Made by a program: the position numbers and the translations under genes. Of a stretch of 25,278 nucleotides of DNA, positions 1-7,880 are shown in pieces; position 1 is the stretch's first letter, and each line of letters starts with the position of its first letter. The DNA comes from an uncultured Eubacteriales bacterium. Its GTDB lineage: Bacteria; Bacillota; Clostridia; Oscillospirales; Oscillospiraceae. The notes under the pieces were generated by a model that did not search any database, was not told where the DNA came from, and saw nothing but the letters and a program-made list of their open reading frames with translations. Where the stretch lies: the NCBI GenBank assembly GCA_900550585.1, contig URST01000019.1, forward strand, positions 1-25,278, written 5' to 3'.

Positions 1-1289
1 ACCCCTGCGAGGCGCGGTGCCGCCGGAACATGATCGACGACGCCATCAACATCCGGGGTCTGAAGCGTTACGCCGTGGACCACGCCGGGGACGTGCCCCA
101 GCCGGCCTGCGCGCCGCCCACCGGCAAGAAGGTGGCCATCATCGGCGGCGGCCCCAGCGGCCTGAGCTGCGCCTACTATCTGGCGCTGATGGGCCACAAG
201 GTCACGGTGTTCGAGGAGCGGGAGAAGCTGGGCGGCATGCTGCGCTACGGCATCCCCAGCTACCGGTTCCCCCGGCACCTGCTGGACGCGGAGATCGCCT
301 CCATCCTGTCGCTGGGCATCGAGGCCCACACCGGCGTCACCGTGGGCACCGACATGTGGGTGGAGGAGCTGCAGAAGGAATACGACTGCCTGTACATCGC
401 CATCGGCGCCCACCAGGACAAGAAGGTGGGCATCCCCGGTGAGGACAGCAAGAACGTGATGTCCGCCGTGGAGATGCTGCGCTCCATCGGCGACGACGTG
501 ATGCCCGACTTCACCGGCAAGCAGGTGGTGGTCATCGGCGGCGGCAACGTGGCCATGGACGTGACCCGCAGCTCCATCCGGCTGGGCGCGGACAAGGTGA
601 CGTGCGTGTACCGCCGCCGCATCGAGGATATGACGGCGCTGCCCGACGAGGTCACCGGCGCGCTGGCCGAGGGCGCGGAGATCGAGGCGCTGATGGCGCC
701 CGTCCGCATCGAGGCCGATGAAAACGGCTGCGCCGCCGCCCTGTGGGTGCAGCCCCAGATCATCGGCGAGGCCGACAAGTCCGGGCGGCCCCGGCCCAAC
801 AAGGCCGACCTGCCGGAGAAGCGCATCCCGGCGGACATCATCGTGGTGGCCATCGGACAGGGCATTGAGATCCAGGGCTTCGAGCAGGCCGGCGTGCCCA
901 TCAAGCGGGGCGTGTTCGTGGCGGGCCTGTCCGGACAGGTGGGCGACATGGACAACCTGTTCGCCGGCGGCGACTGCGTCACCGGCCCTGCCACGGCGAT
1001 CCGCGCCATTGCCGCCGGTAAGGTGGCGGCGGCCAACATCGACGTGCATCTGGGCTTCCAGCATGAGATCGAGGTGGATGTGGACATTCCTTCCCCGCGG
1101 CTGAACAACCGCGGCCCCCACGGGCGCATCAACACCACCGAGCGGGAGGCCTGCGAGCGCCGGCGCGACTTTGAGGACATTGAATGCGGCCTGACGGAGG
1201 AGGGCGCCTGCACCGAGGCGTCCCGCTGCCTGCGCTGCGACCACTTCGGCTACGGTATTTTCAGAGGAGGGAGGAACGTCAAATGGTAA
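1..1289 (+). CDS. GltD-like FAD/NAD(P)-dependent oxidoreductase, 5'-truncated by the window edge
   Basis: The frame is open to the left edge (first full codon at position 3) and already contains the Cys-rich PCEARCRR motif of the GltD [4Fe-4S] region, so the N-terminus lies outside the window; the ATG at 30 is internal. Two dinucleotide folds are visible: GGGPSG about 39 residues after that ATG (FAD) and GGGNVAMD about 170 residues after it (NAD(P)H). The C-terminus has a further Cys group ending RCLRCDHFG. The family (glutamate synthase small subunit-like flavoproteins) moves electrons between pyridine nucleotide, flavin and Fe-S centres. The stop overlaps the start of the hydrogenase gene by 7 bases, implying translational coupling, so I infer it supplies or takes electrons for that hydrogenase rather than making glutamate. 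The missing upstream part could hold an extra domain such as NuoF; that cannot be seen. Confidence 0.85.
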   Translation, partial: PCEARCRRNMIDDAINIRGLKRYAVDHAGDVPQPACAPPTGKKVAIIGGGPSGLSCAYYLALMGHKVTVFEEREKLGGMLRYGIPSYRFPRHLLDAEIASILSLGIEAHTGVTVGTDMWVEELQKEYDCLYIAIGAHQDKKVGIPGEDSKNVMSAVEMLRSIGDDVMPDFTGKQVVVIGGGNVAMDVTRSSIRLGADKVTCVYRRRIEDMTALPDEVTGALAEGAEIEALMAPVRIEADENGCAAALWVQPQIIGEADKSGRPRPNKADLPEKRIPADIIVVAIGQGIEIQGFEQAGVPIKRGVFVAGLSGQVGDMDNLFAGGDCVTGPATAIRAIAAGKVAAANIDVHLGFQHEIEVDVDIPSPRLNNRGPHGRINTTEREACERRRDFEDIECGLTEEGACTEASRCLRCDHFGYGIFRGGRNVKW

Positions 1290-3019
1290 CGCTGAGCATC
1301 GACGGGCGCACCGTCACAGTGCCGGAGGGCACCACCATTCTGGAGGCGGCCCGCTCCATACATATCGACATCCCCACTCTGTGCTATCTGAAGGACATTA
1401 ATGAGATCGGCGCGTGCCGCCTCTGCATGGTGGAGGTGGAGGGACAGCCCCGGCTGGTCCCCGCCTGCGACAACGTGGTGGACGAGGGCATGGCCGTTCA
1501 CACCAACTCCCCCCGTGTGCGGGAGGCGCGGCGCGTGAACCTGCGGCTGCTGCTGAGCCAGCACGACACCAAGTGTACCAAGTGCACCCGCAGCGGCAAC
1601 TGCAAGCTCCAGCAGCTGACCAACGACTACAACCTGCTGGGCGAGCACTATATCGACGACCTGCGCAATATCCCCGACGACTTCTCCAACCCCGTGGTGC
1701 GCATCGAGAACCGGTGTGTCAAGTGCATGCGCTGCATCCAGATCTGCGACAAGGTGCAGACCATGGGTATCTGGGATCTGATGGGCACCGGCTCCCACAC
1801 CACCGTGGGCGTGGCCCGCACCCGCACCCTGGGCGAGAGCGACTGCACGTTCTGCGGTCAGTGCGTCACCCACTGTCCCGTGGGCGGTCTGCAGGAGCAC
1901 GACGACACCGGCAAGGTGTTCGACGCGCTGGCGGACCCGGAGCGCATCACCGTGGTGCAGATGGCGCCCGCCGTCCGGGCGGCCTGGGCGGAGTACTTCC
2001 ACCTGGATCCAAAGTACGCCACGGCGGAGCGAATGGTGACGGCCCTGAAAACCATGGGCTTCGACTATGTGTTCGACACCAACTTCGCCGCCGACCTGAC
2101 CATCATGGAGGAGGGCAGCGAGTTCCTGGAGCGCTTTACCCACCGGAACAAGTACCATTGGCCCATGTTCACCAGCTGCTGTCCCGGCTGGGTGCGGTTC
2201 GTCAAGAGCCAGTTCCCCGCCTATATCGGCAATCTGTCCACCGCCAAGAGCCCCCAGCAGATGTTCGGCGCCGTGGTGAAAAGCTACTTCGCCGACCAGC
2301 TGAACGTGGACCCCAAGAAGCTGTTCGTGGTATCCATCATGCCCTGCACCGCCAAGAAGGCGGAGGCGGCGCTGCCCACCATGAAGGACGCCGAGGGCGA
2401 CCGGGACGTGGACGTGGTGCTGACCACCCGCGAGATCGTCCGGATGTTCCGGGGCGAGCAGATCAACCCCGCCGTTCTGCCGGAGACGCCCTTCGACAGC
2501 CCGCTGGGCACCGGCACCGGCGCAGCCGTGGTGTTCGGCGCCACCGGCGGCGTCATGGACGCGGCGCTGCGCAGCGCCTACTACATGGTGACGGGCAAGA
2601 ATCCCGATCCCGATGCCTTCCACGCCGTCCGCGGTCTGGACAGCTGGAAGGAGGCGGTGTTTACCATCCCCGGCGCTGGCGATGTGCGGGTGGCGGTGGT
2701 CAGCAGTCTGGGCGCCACCCGGAAGCTGATGAACGCCATCGACGCCGGTGAGGTGAACTACGACTTTGTGGAGGTCATGGCATGCCCCGGCGGCTGCGCC
2801 GGCGGCGGCGGTCAGCCCATCCACGACGGCGTGGAGATGGCGGCGCGGCGCGGCGGCGTGCTGTGGCGCATCGACCGGAACGCGAAGCTCCGGTTCTCCC
2901 ACGAGAACGCCGACGTGCAGGCGCTGTACAAGGACTACCTGCGCCAGCCTCTGGGTCACAAGGCCCACACGCTGCTGCACACCGACCACTTCGGCTGGAA
3001 GATGCCCAGCGGACACTGA
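1283..3019 (+). CDS. hydA: Monomeric-type [FeFe] hydrogenase
   Basis: Cytoplasmic H2-evolving or H2-oxidising enzyme of 578 residues, close to the 574 of the clostridial CpI. Start chosen at ATG 1283 because GGAGGGAGG lies just upstream; the frame continues further left only as an overlap. Domains in order: plant-type [2Fe-2S] with Cys 34, 45, 48, 62; a His/Cys-ligated [4Fe-4S] region around residues 94-110; two CxxCxxCxxxC ferredoxin clusters around 150-200; then the H-cluster domain. Its three signatures are intact: TSCCPGW with Cys299/Cys300, MPCTAKKAE with Cys355, Lys358 and Glu361, and ACPGGCAGGGGQP with Cys501/Cys505. These positions match or nearly match CpI numbering, so the proton path and H-cluster ligands appear complete. 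It is the last gene of its operon and ends at a strong terminator. Whether it works alone with ferredoxin or in a complex with the GltD-like protein is open. Confidence 0.97.
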   Translation: MVTLSIDGRTVTVPEGTTILEAARSIHIDIPTLCYLKDINEIGACRLCMVEVEGQPRLVPACDNVVDEGMAVHTNSPRVREARRVNLRLLLSQHDTKCTKCTRSGNCKLQQLTNDYNLLGEHYIDDLRNIPDDFSNPVVRIENRCVKCMRCIQICDKVQTMGIWDLMGTGSHTTVGVARTRTLGESDCTFCGQCVTHCPVGGLQEHDDTGKVFDALADPERITVVQMAPAVRAAWAEYFHLDPKYATAERMVTALKTMGFDYVFDTNFAADLTIMEEGSEFLERFTHRNKYHWPMFTSCCPGWVRFVKSQFPAYIGNLSTAKSPQQMFGAVVKSYFADQLNVDPKKLFVVSIMPCTAKKAEAALPTMKDAEGDRDVDVVLTTREIVRMFRGEQINPAVLPETPFDSPLGTGTGAAVVFGATGGVMDAALRSAYYMVTGKNPDPDAFHAVRGLDSWKEAVFTIPGAGDVRVAVVSSLGATRKLMNAIDAGEVNYDFVEVMACPGGCAGGGGQPIHDGVEMAARRGGVLWRIDRNAKLRFSHENADVQALYKDYLRQPLGHKAHTLLHTDHFGWKMPSGH

Positions 3020-3022
3020 TAT

Positions 3023-3063
3023 AAAAAAAGACATCCCGCGCACAGCGCGGGATGTCTTTTTTT
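3023..3063. terminator. Bidirectional intrinsic terminator between hydA and the ECF-type gene
   Basis: Perfect 12-bp stem (3030-3041 with 3045-3056), 3-base loop, A7 on the left and T7 on the right, so it serves both convergent genes. Confidence 0.92.
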
Positions 3064-3070
3064 ATGGAGG

Positions 3071-3592
3071 TCAGCGCTTCAGCGCCTTGCGGATCACCGG
3101 GGCGATGGTGACGGCGATGACGCCGCCGATGGCCGCCGTCACCAGCTGGGGCCAGGAGAAGGACGCGGACATGGTGGCCGCTGCCGCCTCCGGCAGGTTC
3201 AGCGAGGGGATGGCCACCTTGGTCACCAGCAGGAACAGCACCACAAACTTGCAAACTGCCGCCGCGGCCACCGCCAGATAGCTCCGCAGGCCCAGGGGCT
3301 TGCCGCCGGCGATGAAGTGGAGCAGCAGCACCAGCACCAGATTACCCACGGCGATAAAGGGCACGATCACCAGCTTGGCGGGGCCTACGCCCACCAGAAA
3401 GGCGCAGAACGGGCTGGCAATGGCCACCACCGCGCCGCACCAGACGCCGCCCACCAGCGTGGACACGCCCAGCACCAGGTTGACGCAGGAGCCGGTGACA
3501 AACTGGCCCAGGGGCTTGGTGACCCACTGCAGCGCCACCAGCAGGGCGATCATCACCGCCGTTTCGGCGATCCAGAACGTTTTATTTTTCAT
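3071..3592 (-). CDS. ECF-transporter S-component-like membrane protein
   Basis: A 173-residue, very hydrophobic protein with about five to six membrane segments, a size and layout typical of substrate-binding S components of energy-coupling factor vitamin transporters. Start taken at ATG 3592, which sits 8 bases after AAGGAAG; a GTG nine bases upstream would leave almost no spacing. I see no substrate-defining motif, and no EcfA/EcfT genes are in the window, so if it is an S component it would share a remote ECF module. It is divergent from a Crp/Fnr regulator with only 86 bases between the starts, suggesting the regulator may control it. It could also be an unrelated small integral membrane protein; the family call is moderate. 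Confidence 0.6.
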   Translation of the reverse strand: MKNKTFWIAETAVMIALLVALQWVTKPLGQFVTGSCVNLVLGVSTLVGGVWCGAVVAIASPFCAFLVGVGPAKLVIVPFIAVGNLVLVLLLHFIAGGKPLGLRSYLAVAAAAVCKFVVLFLLVTKVAIPSLNLPEAAAATMSASFSWPQLVTAAIGGVIAVTIAPVIRKALKR

Positions 3593-3646
3593 TGAAAGCA
3601 CTTCCTTTTTGTTTTTCTCTATGATATCATGTCCCCCAGAGAATCA

Positions 3647-3662
3647 CGTTGCCACAGCAACG
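3647..3662. promoter_or_regulatory. Fnr/Crp-style inverted repeat upstream of the regulator gene
   Basis: CGTTGC, 4 bases, GCAACG: two 6-base arms with the 4-base spacer typical of FNR-type sites. It lies 16 bases before the regulator's ATG and touches its ribosome-binding site, a position suited to autorepression. A second palindrome, ATGATATCAT, is at 3621-3630 between the divergent genes. Binding is inferred. Confidence 0.4.
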
Positions 3663-3678
3663 AAAAAGGAGGCGCGGC

Positions 3679-4353
3679 ATGGACATTGATACGGCGCTGC
3701 TGCGGCAGACGGCTCTGTTTCAGGGCATGGAGGATGGCGAGATCCGGCGGCTGCTGGCGTGTCTGCACTGTCCGGTGCGGCGGTACGGCCGGGGCGAATT
3801 TCTGTGGCACGCGGGGGACGCGGTGCCCATGGCGGGCATCGTGCTGGCCGGGTGCGTGGACGCGGTGCAGTACGGCGAGGACGGCGGGGCGGTGCTGACG
3901 GCCCGGCAGGAAAAGGGCGGCGTGTTCGGCGACCTGCTGATGGCGGCGGGACAGGCCAGCCCCCTGTCGCTGGCGGCCTCCGCCGAGGGGGCGGAGGTGC
4001 TGTTTCTTCCACTGGAGGGCATTCTGTCCGACTGTGGGCGGGGCTGCGCGTGCCATGTCGCGCTGCGGCGGAACCTGCTGGCGGAGACAGCCAGCAAGTT
4101 CTGGCAGCTGCGGCAGCGGGTGGCCTATCTGACGGAGCCGCAGCTGCGGCGGCGCATCCTGCTGTTCCTCCGGGACCGGCGGGAGGAGGCGGGCAGCGAC
4201 TATTTCCGCCTGCCCTACTCCCGGCAGGAGATGGCGGAGGTGCTGGGCGTCAACCGCAGCGCCCTGTCACGGGAGCTGGGGCGGATGCAGCGGGAGGGAC
4301 TGCTGGAGTTCTACCGCAGCAGTTTCCGGCTCCGGGAGCCGGGCGGACGATGA
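3679..4353 (+). CDS. Crp/Fnr-family transcriptional regulator with a cysteine group
   Basis: A 224-residue protein with an N-terminal cyclic-nucleotide-binding-type beta-barrel (about 10-115), a dimerisation helix (about 125-150) and a C-terminal winged helix (about 155-220) with the recognition motif SRQEMAEVLGVNRSALSREL, the usual Crp/Fnr DNA-binding helix pair. ATG 3679 is chosen because AAGGAGG lies 6 bases upstream. Cysteines at 28, 31, 59, 119, 123 and 125 include a C-x3-C-x-C group just before the dimer helix. That is not the classical FNR spacing, but it could hold a metal, an Fe-S cluster or a redox switch; this is inference. In anaerobes such regulators often control redox or nitrosative-stress genes. 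The divergent membrane protein and the gene itself are the nearest likely targets. Confidence 0.9.
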   Translation: MDIDTALLRQTALFQGMEDGEIRRLLACLHCPVRRYGRGEFLWHAGDAVPMAGIVLAGCVDAVQYGEDGGAVLTARQEKGGVFGDLLMAAGQASPLSLAASAEGAEVLFLPLEGILSDCGRGCACHVALRRNLLAETASKFWQLRQRVAYLTEPQLRRRILLFLRDRREEAGSDYFRLPYSRQEMAEVLGVNRSALSRELGRMQREGLLEFYRSSFRLREPGGR

Positions 4354-4360
4354 CAGGAAA

Positions 4361-4400
4361 AAACAACGCTCCGCGCGGCTGCGCGGAGCGTTGTTTTTGC
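4361..4400. terminator. Bidirectional intrinsic terminator between the Crp/Fnr gene and the TauE/SafE gene
   Basis: 16-bp perfect stem (4361-4376 with 4381-4396), loop GGCT. The T run at the right end and the A run at the left end allow use by both convergent genes. Confidence 0.9.
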
Positions 4401-5180
4401 TTACTGGAAAAGGCCAACGCCCAGAATGACGGCGCCCAGCACCACCAGCACCACGCCGGTGGCGCGGTTCAGCGTTCTGGGGGAGGCGCGGTTGGCGAAC
4501 ACGGCGGCGATACGCGCCCAGACCAGCGTGAACACCACGCACAGGCTCCAGACCACCCAGTCCGGCGTGCCGCCGATGACGAAGTGGGATACCGCGCCGG
4601 TGAGGGCGGTGAACGTCATGATAAACACGCTGGTGCCCACCGCCGTTTTCAGCTCGTAGCCCAGCACGCTGGTGAGGATCAGCAGCATCATCATGCCGCC
4701 GCCGGCACCGATAAAGCCGCAGATAAAGCCGATGAGCGTGCCGCAGGCCAGCGACTGGAACACCCGCTTTTTCGGCGATACGCCCAGCATGGCCTCTCTG
4801 GTGGTCATCACCGGGCGGACGATGAACTTGATGCCCAGCAGGAACGTCATGAACACCGAGAAATTGCCCATGGTGCGGGAGGGCACCAGACTGGCGATAT
4901 AGCTGCCCACCACGGTGAATGCCAGCACGCTGGCCATCATGATGAGGCCGTTTTTCACGTCCAGATTCTTATTTTTATGGTAGGTATAGGCCGAGACGGC
5001 GCTGGCCAGCACGTCCGAGGAAAGGGCGATGCCCACCGCCATGTAGGGGTCCATATCCAGAAACGTGATGAGCATGGGGCTGATGACCGCCGCGGCGCTC
5101 ATGCCGGCAAAGCCGGTGCCCAGTCCCGCGCCCATACCGGCGAAAAATGTCACCAGAAGTGTGATCAGAAATTGCTGCAT
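4401..5180 (-). CDS. TauE/SafE-family (sulfite exporter-like) membrane permease
   Basis: A 259-residue integral membrane protein with about eight hydrophobic segments. The family's repeated glycine-rich motifs are visible: GAGLGTGFAGMSAA near residue 17 and CGFIGAGGGMMM in the second half, marking the two inverted four-helix halves. ATG 5180 follows GGAGG at 9 bases. Members move small organic or sulfur anions (sulfite, sulfoacetate, taurine breakdown products), but the substrate of this one cannot be read from sequence. It is a single-gene unit with its own promoter and terminator; no sulfur-metabolism genes are nearby. Confidence 0.88.
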   Translation of the reverse strand: MQQFLITLLVTFFAGMGAGLGTGFAGMSAAAVISPMLITFLDMDPYMAVGIALSSDVLASAVSAYTYHKNKNLDVKNGLIMMASVLAFTVVGSYIASLVPSRTMGNFSVFMTFLLGIKFIVRPVMTTREAMLGVSPKKRVFQSLACGTLIGFICGFIGAGGGMMMLLILTSVLGYELKTAVGTSVFIMTFTALTGAVSHFVIGGTPDWVVWSLCVVFTLVWARIAAVFANRASPRTLNRATGVVLVVLGAVILGVGLFQ

Positions 5181-5228
5181 AGCGTGTTTTCCTCCATCCG
5201 TTCCGCCGCACCGTACAGCGGATGCTCT

Positions 5229-5257
5229 ACCCTACCACAGCGGGCGCGGACTGTCAA
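5229..5257 (-). promoter_or_regulatory. Probable SigA promoter for the TauE/SafE gene
   Basis: Minus-strand TTGACA, 17-bp spacer, TAGGGT preceded by TGG (extended -10). The -35 is perfect, the -10 weak. It lies about 50 bases before the start codon. Confidence 0.55.
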
Positions 5258-5265
5258 GTGCGGGC

Positions 5266-5303
5266 GAAAAAAGTCCCTCCGCGCGGTCTGCGCGGAGGGA
5301 CTT
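5266..5303 (-). terminator. Intrinsic terminator for the symporter gene
   Basis: 14-bp stem (5271-5284 with 5290-5303), 5-base loop, followed on the minus strand by a run of T from the A tract at 5267-5272. It ends the leftward symporter transcript before the TauE/SafE promoter. Confidence 0.88.
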
Positions 5304-5317
5304 CGGAACGGGATCGC

Positions 5318-6853
5318 TTACACCTCGCTGGCCTTGACGCGGTCGAACTCGCTGTCCATGTCGGCGTTGGGCTTCTGGGTCAGCAGGGACACCACCACGA
5401 TGACCAGGGCGCTGAACAGGAAGGCGGGCAGCAGCTCATACAGGCCGAACACGCCGCCCAGCGGCTTCAGCACGCCGCGCCAGAAGAACACCATGGCGCC
5501 GCCGGCCACCATACCGGCGATGGCACCGGCCCGGGTAGTGCGCTTCCAGAACAGGGAGAACAGCATCAGGGGGCCGAAGGCCGCGCCGAAGCCCGCCCAC
5601 GCAAAGGCGGTGATGCCGAAGATGGTGGAGTTGGAGTTCCACGCGATGGCCATGGCCACCAGCGTAATGAGCATCAGGGTGATGCGGGAGCACCACATGA
5701 CCTGCTTCTCCGTGGCGTCCTTCTTCACGATGCCGCGGTAGATGTTCTGGCTGACGGCGCTGGCGGTGATGAGCAGATAGGAGTCGGAGGACGAGATAGC
5801 CGCCGCCAGCACGCCGGCGCAGGCAAAGCCCGCCAGCACGGGAGGCAGGAACATAATGGCCGCGTCCACGAAGATGTTCTCGGCATCGCCGTTGGACAGG
5901 TAGTCCAGCCCCACGATGCTGCGGCCCACGATGCCGATGAACACGGCGGCCGCCATGGAGATGACCACCCATACGATGGCCACGCGGCGGGAGAGCTTCA
6001 GCTCCTTTTCAGAGCGGATGCCCATGAACCGCAGCAGCACCTGAGGCATGCCGAAGTAGCCGAGGCCCCAGGCAAGGCAGGAGACAATGGACAGCACGCC
6101 GTAGGGTCTGGCGGCGCCGAACACGTCCACCTCCGTGGTGGAGGGGGTGGCGGACTGGACCAGAGAGAAGAAGCCGTCGATTCCCTCGGCATTCTGGATA
6201 GCCGCGGACATGCCGCCGGCAGCGCCCACGGACATGATGAGGATCAGCACCAGCACCGTGACCATCACCACAGCCTGCATGAAGTCGGAGGCGCTCTCCG
6301 CCAGGAAGCCGCCCAGGAACGTGTAGATCAGCACGAAAGCCGCCGCCACGATCATCATGCTCTGGTAGGACAGGCCGAACAGGTTGGCGAACAGCTTGCC
6401 GCAGGTGCTGAGGCACTGGGCCGCGTAGACGGAGAAGAAGATGATAATAATGAGGGAGGACAGCACCATCAGGGTCTTGTGCCTGCCCTCGTGATACCGC
6501 TTGGAGAAGAAGTCCGGCACGGTGAAAGCGTCCACGGCAATGCTGTACCGCCGCAGACGGCGGGAGGTGATGAGAAAGTTCAGATAGGTGCCCAGCGCCA
6601 GGCCGATGCACGTCCAGCCCGCGTCGGCAAGGCCCGTCCAGTAGGCCAGGCCCGGCAGGCCCATCAGCAGGTAGCCGGACATGTCCGACGCCTCGGCGCT
6701 GAAGGCCGTGACCCAGGGGCCAAGGCTGCGGCCGCCCAGAAAATACGCCTCCGCGTCCTTATTGGCGCGGCGGGCAAACACGATGCCGATGACAATCACC
6801 GCCAGCATGTACAGTGCCATAGCCAGCAGATGCTGCAGATTCGCTCCATCCAT
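5318..6853 (-). CDS. putP: Sodium/proline-type symporter (SSS family)
   Basis: A 511-residue membrane protein of the sodium:solute symporter family with about 13 membrane segments, the length usual for PutP. It imports proline (or a related solute) with Na+. Recognisable features are AYFLGGRSLGPWVTAFSAEASDMSGYLLMG near the N-terminus and the late segment LAAAISSSDSYLLI, whose serines belong to the sodium site in characterised family members. Start at ATG 6853 is preferred because AAGGAGG lies about 9 bases upstream; the frame extends 17 codons further without a ribosome-binding site. A LysR regulator is transcribed divergently 119 bases away and is the likely controller. In gut Clostridia proline uptake can feed Stickland fermentation; no proline reductase genes are in the window. 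Substrate assignment is by family resemblance only. Confidence 0.9.
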   Translation of the reverse strand: MDGANLQHLLAMALYMLAVIVIGIVFARRANKDAEAYFLGGRSLGPWVTAFSAEASDMSGYLLMGLPGLAYWTGLADAGWTCIGLALGTYLNFLITSRRLRRYSIAVDAFTVPDFFSKRYHEGRHKTLMVLSSLIIIIFFSVYAAQCLSTCGKLFANLFGLSYQSMMIVAAAFVLIYTFLGGFLAESASDFMQAVVMVTVLVLILIMSVGAAGGMSAAIQNAEGIDGFFSLVQSATPSTTEVDVFGAARPYGVLSIVSCLAWGLGYFGMPQVLLRFMGIRSEKELKLSRRVAIVWVVISMAAAVFIGIVGRSIVGLDYLSNGDAENIFVDAAIMFLPPVLAGFACAGVLAAAISSSDSYLLITASAVSQNIYRGIVKKDATEKQVMWCSRITLMLITLVAMAIAWNSNSTIFGITAFAWAGFGAAFGPLMLFSLFWKRTTRAGAIAGMVAGGAMVFFWRGVLKPLGGVFGLYELLPAFLFSALVIVVVSLLTQKPNADMDSEFDRVKASEV

Positions 6854-6927
6854 GGGAATTTCCTCCTTGACAAGCGACACATGAAGATTTATAATGTGTC
6901 TCATAAAGATTTTGAATGTATGGGCGT

Positions 6928-6956
6928 ATCATAGCACCATGCAGACAAAAAAGCAA
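6928..6956 (-). promoter_or_regulatory. SigA promoter for the symporter gene
   Basis: Minus-strand TTGCTT, 17-bp spacer, TATGAT; start point about 6921, giving a leader of roughly 67 bases. The -10 region overlaps an ATG-N11-CAT dyad at 6916-6932, a possible site for the divergent LysR protein. Confidence 0.65.
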
Positions 6957-6972
6957 GGGGTAAATTCACAAA

Positions 6973-7845
6973 ATGGACACAAAAAAGTATGCTGTTGTCG
7001 AAAAAGTGGTGGAAAAGGCATCGCTGACCAAGGCGGCGGAGGAGCTGGGCCTCACCCAGTCCGGCGTGAGCCACATCGTGGCCGCCGTGGAGGCGGAGCT
7101 GGGGCTGCCGCTTCTCAAGCGCACCCGCACCGGGGCGCGGCTGACGCCGGAGGGCGAGCGCATCATGCCCCACATCCGGGCCATCGTGGCGGAGGAGCGT
7201 CTGCTGCGCCAGACGGCGGAGGAGCTGCACACGCTGGTGGCGGGCCGGGTGCGGGTGGGCACATTCACCAGCGTGGCCACCCACTGGCTGCCGGCCATGA
7301 TGATGCGGTTCCAGCAGGAGCACCCGCAGGTGGAGTTCGAGCTGTTCAACGGCGACTATCACGACGTGGACCGGTGGCTGGCGGACGGCAGCGTGGATCT
7401 GGCCTTCGTGGCGCTGCCGGCGGAGGGAGACAGCCGGTGCGTGCCGCTGTACCGGGACGAGCTGGTGGCGGTGCTGCCCAGGGGGCACCGTCTGTGCGCC
7501 CTGCCGGTGTGCCCGGCGGCGGAGATCGCCAAGGAGCCTATCATCTCCCTGCTGGAGACATCCAACCACGACGTAAGGCGGGCGCTGGACGCCGTGGGCG
7601 CCAAGCCGGACATCCGGTTCCGCACCAAGGACGACTACGCCGTTATCGCCATGGTGCGGCAGGGGCTGGGCGTCAGCATCATGCCGTCCCTGCTGCTGCG
7701 GGGCAACAACGAGGGCGTGGAGCTGCGGCCGCTGGATCCGCCGGCCTACCGCACCATCGCGCTGGCCGCCGGCAATGTGGAGGCCGGCCCCGCCGCAAGG
7801 CGGTTCGCGGAGTTCGCGAAAGCCTGGGTGCAGGAGAACGCATAA
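6973..7845 (+). CDS. LysR-family transcriptional regulator
   Basis: A 290-residue protein with the standard layout: N-terminal winged helix (about 1-60, with SLTKAAEELGLTQSGVSHIVAAVE-type helix-turn-helix and LLKRTRTGARLTPEGE wing), linker helix, and a periplasmic-binding-protein-like effector domain from about residue 90. The effector domain begins GRVRVGTFTSVATHWLP, typical of the CynR/CysB-like group. ATG 6973 has only a weak, distant AAGGGG upstream. Genes of this family usually lie back to back with a target, here the sodium/proline-type symporter; control of that gene by an amino acid or small organic acid is inferred. The gene ends 3 bases before a strong terminator. Confidence 0.93.
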   Translation: MDTKKYAVVEKVVEKASLTKAAEELGLTQSGVSHIVAAVEAELGLPLLKRTRTGARLTPEGERIMPHIRAIVAEERLLRQTAEELHTLVAGRVRVGTFTSVATHWLPAMMMRFQQEHPQVEFELFNGDYHDVDRWLADGSVDLAFVALPAEGDSRCVPLYRDELVAVLPRGHRLCALPVCPAAEIAKEPIISLLETSNHDVRRALDAVGAKPDIRFRTKDDYAVIAMVRQGLGVSIMPSLLLRGNNEGVELRPLDPPAYRTIALAAGNVEAGPAARRFAEFAKAWVQENA

Positions 7846-7847
7846 TG

Positions 7848-7880
7848 AAAAGAGGAGACGCGGTGCGTCTCCTCTTTTAT
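7848..7880. terminator. Bidirectional terminator between the LysR gene and cca
   Basis: 14-bp stem (7848-7861 with 7865-7878), GGT loop, with A and T runs inside the arms. It overlaps the last codon and stop of the leftward cca gene. Confidence 0.88.

Noticed and set aside
1250..3043. A 597-codon open frame on the minus strand opposite hydA
   Set aside because: Composition is Gly/Val/His/Leu-rich without motifs; it mirrors the codon pattern of hydA, which has all catalytic residues.
3759..5741. A 660-codon plus-strand open frame crossing crp, a terminator and the TauE/SafE gene
   Set aside because: It runs in the wrong frame through a regulator gene, a strong terminator and the antisense of a permease; the translation is low-complexity.
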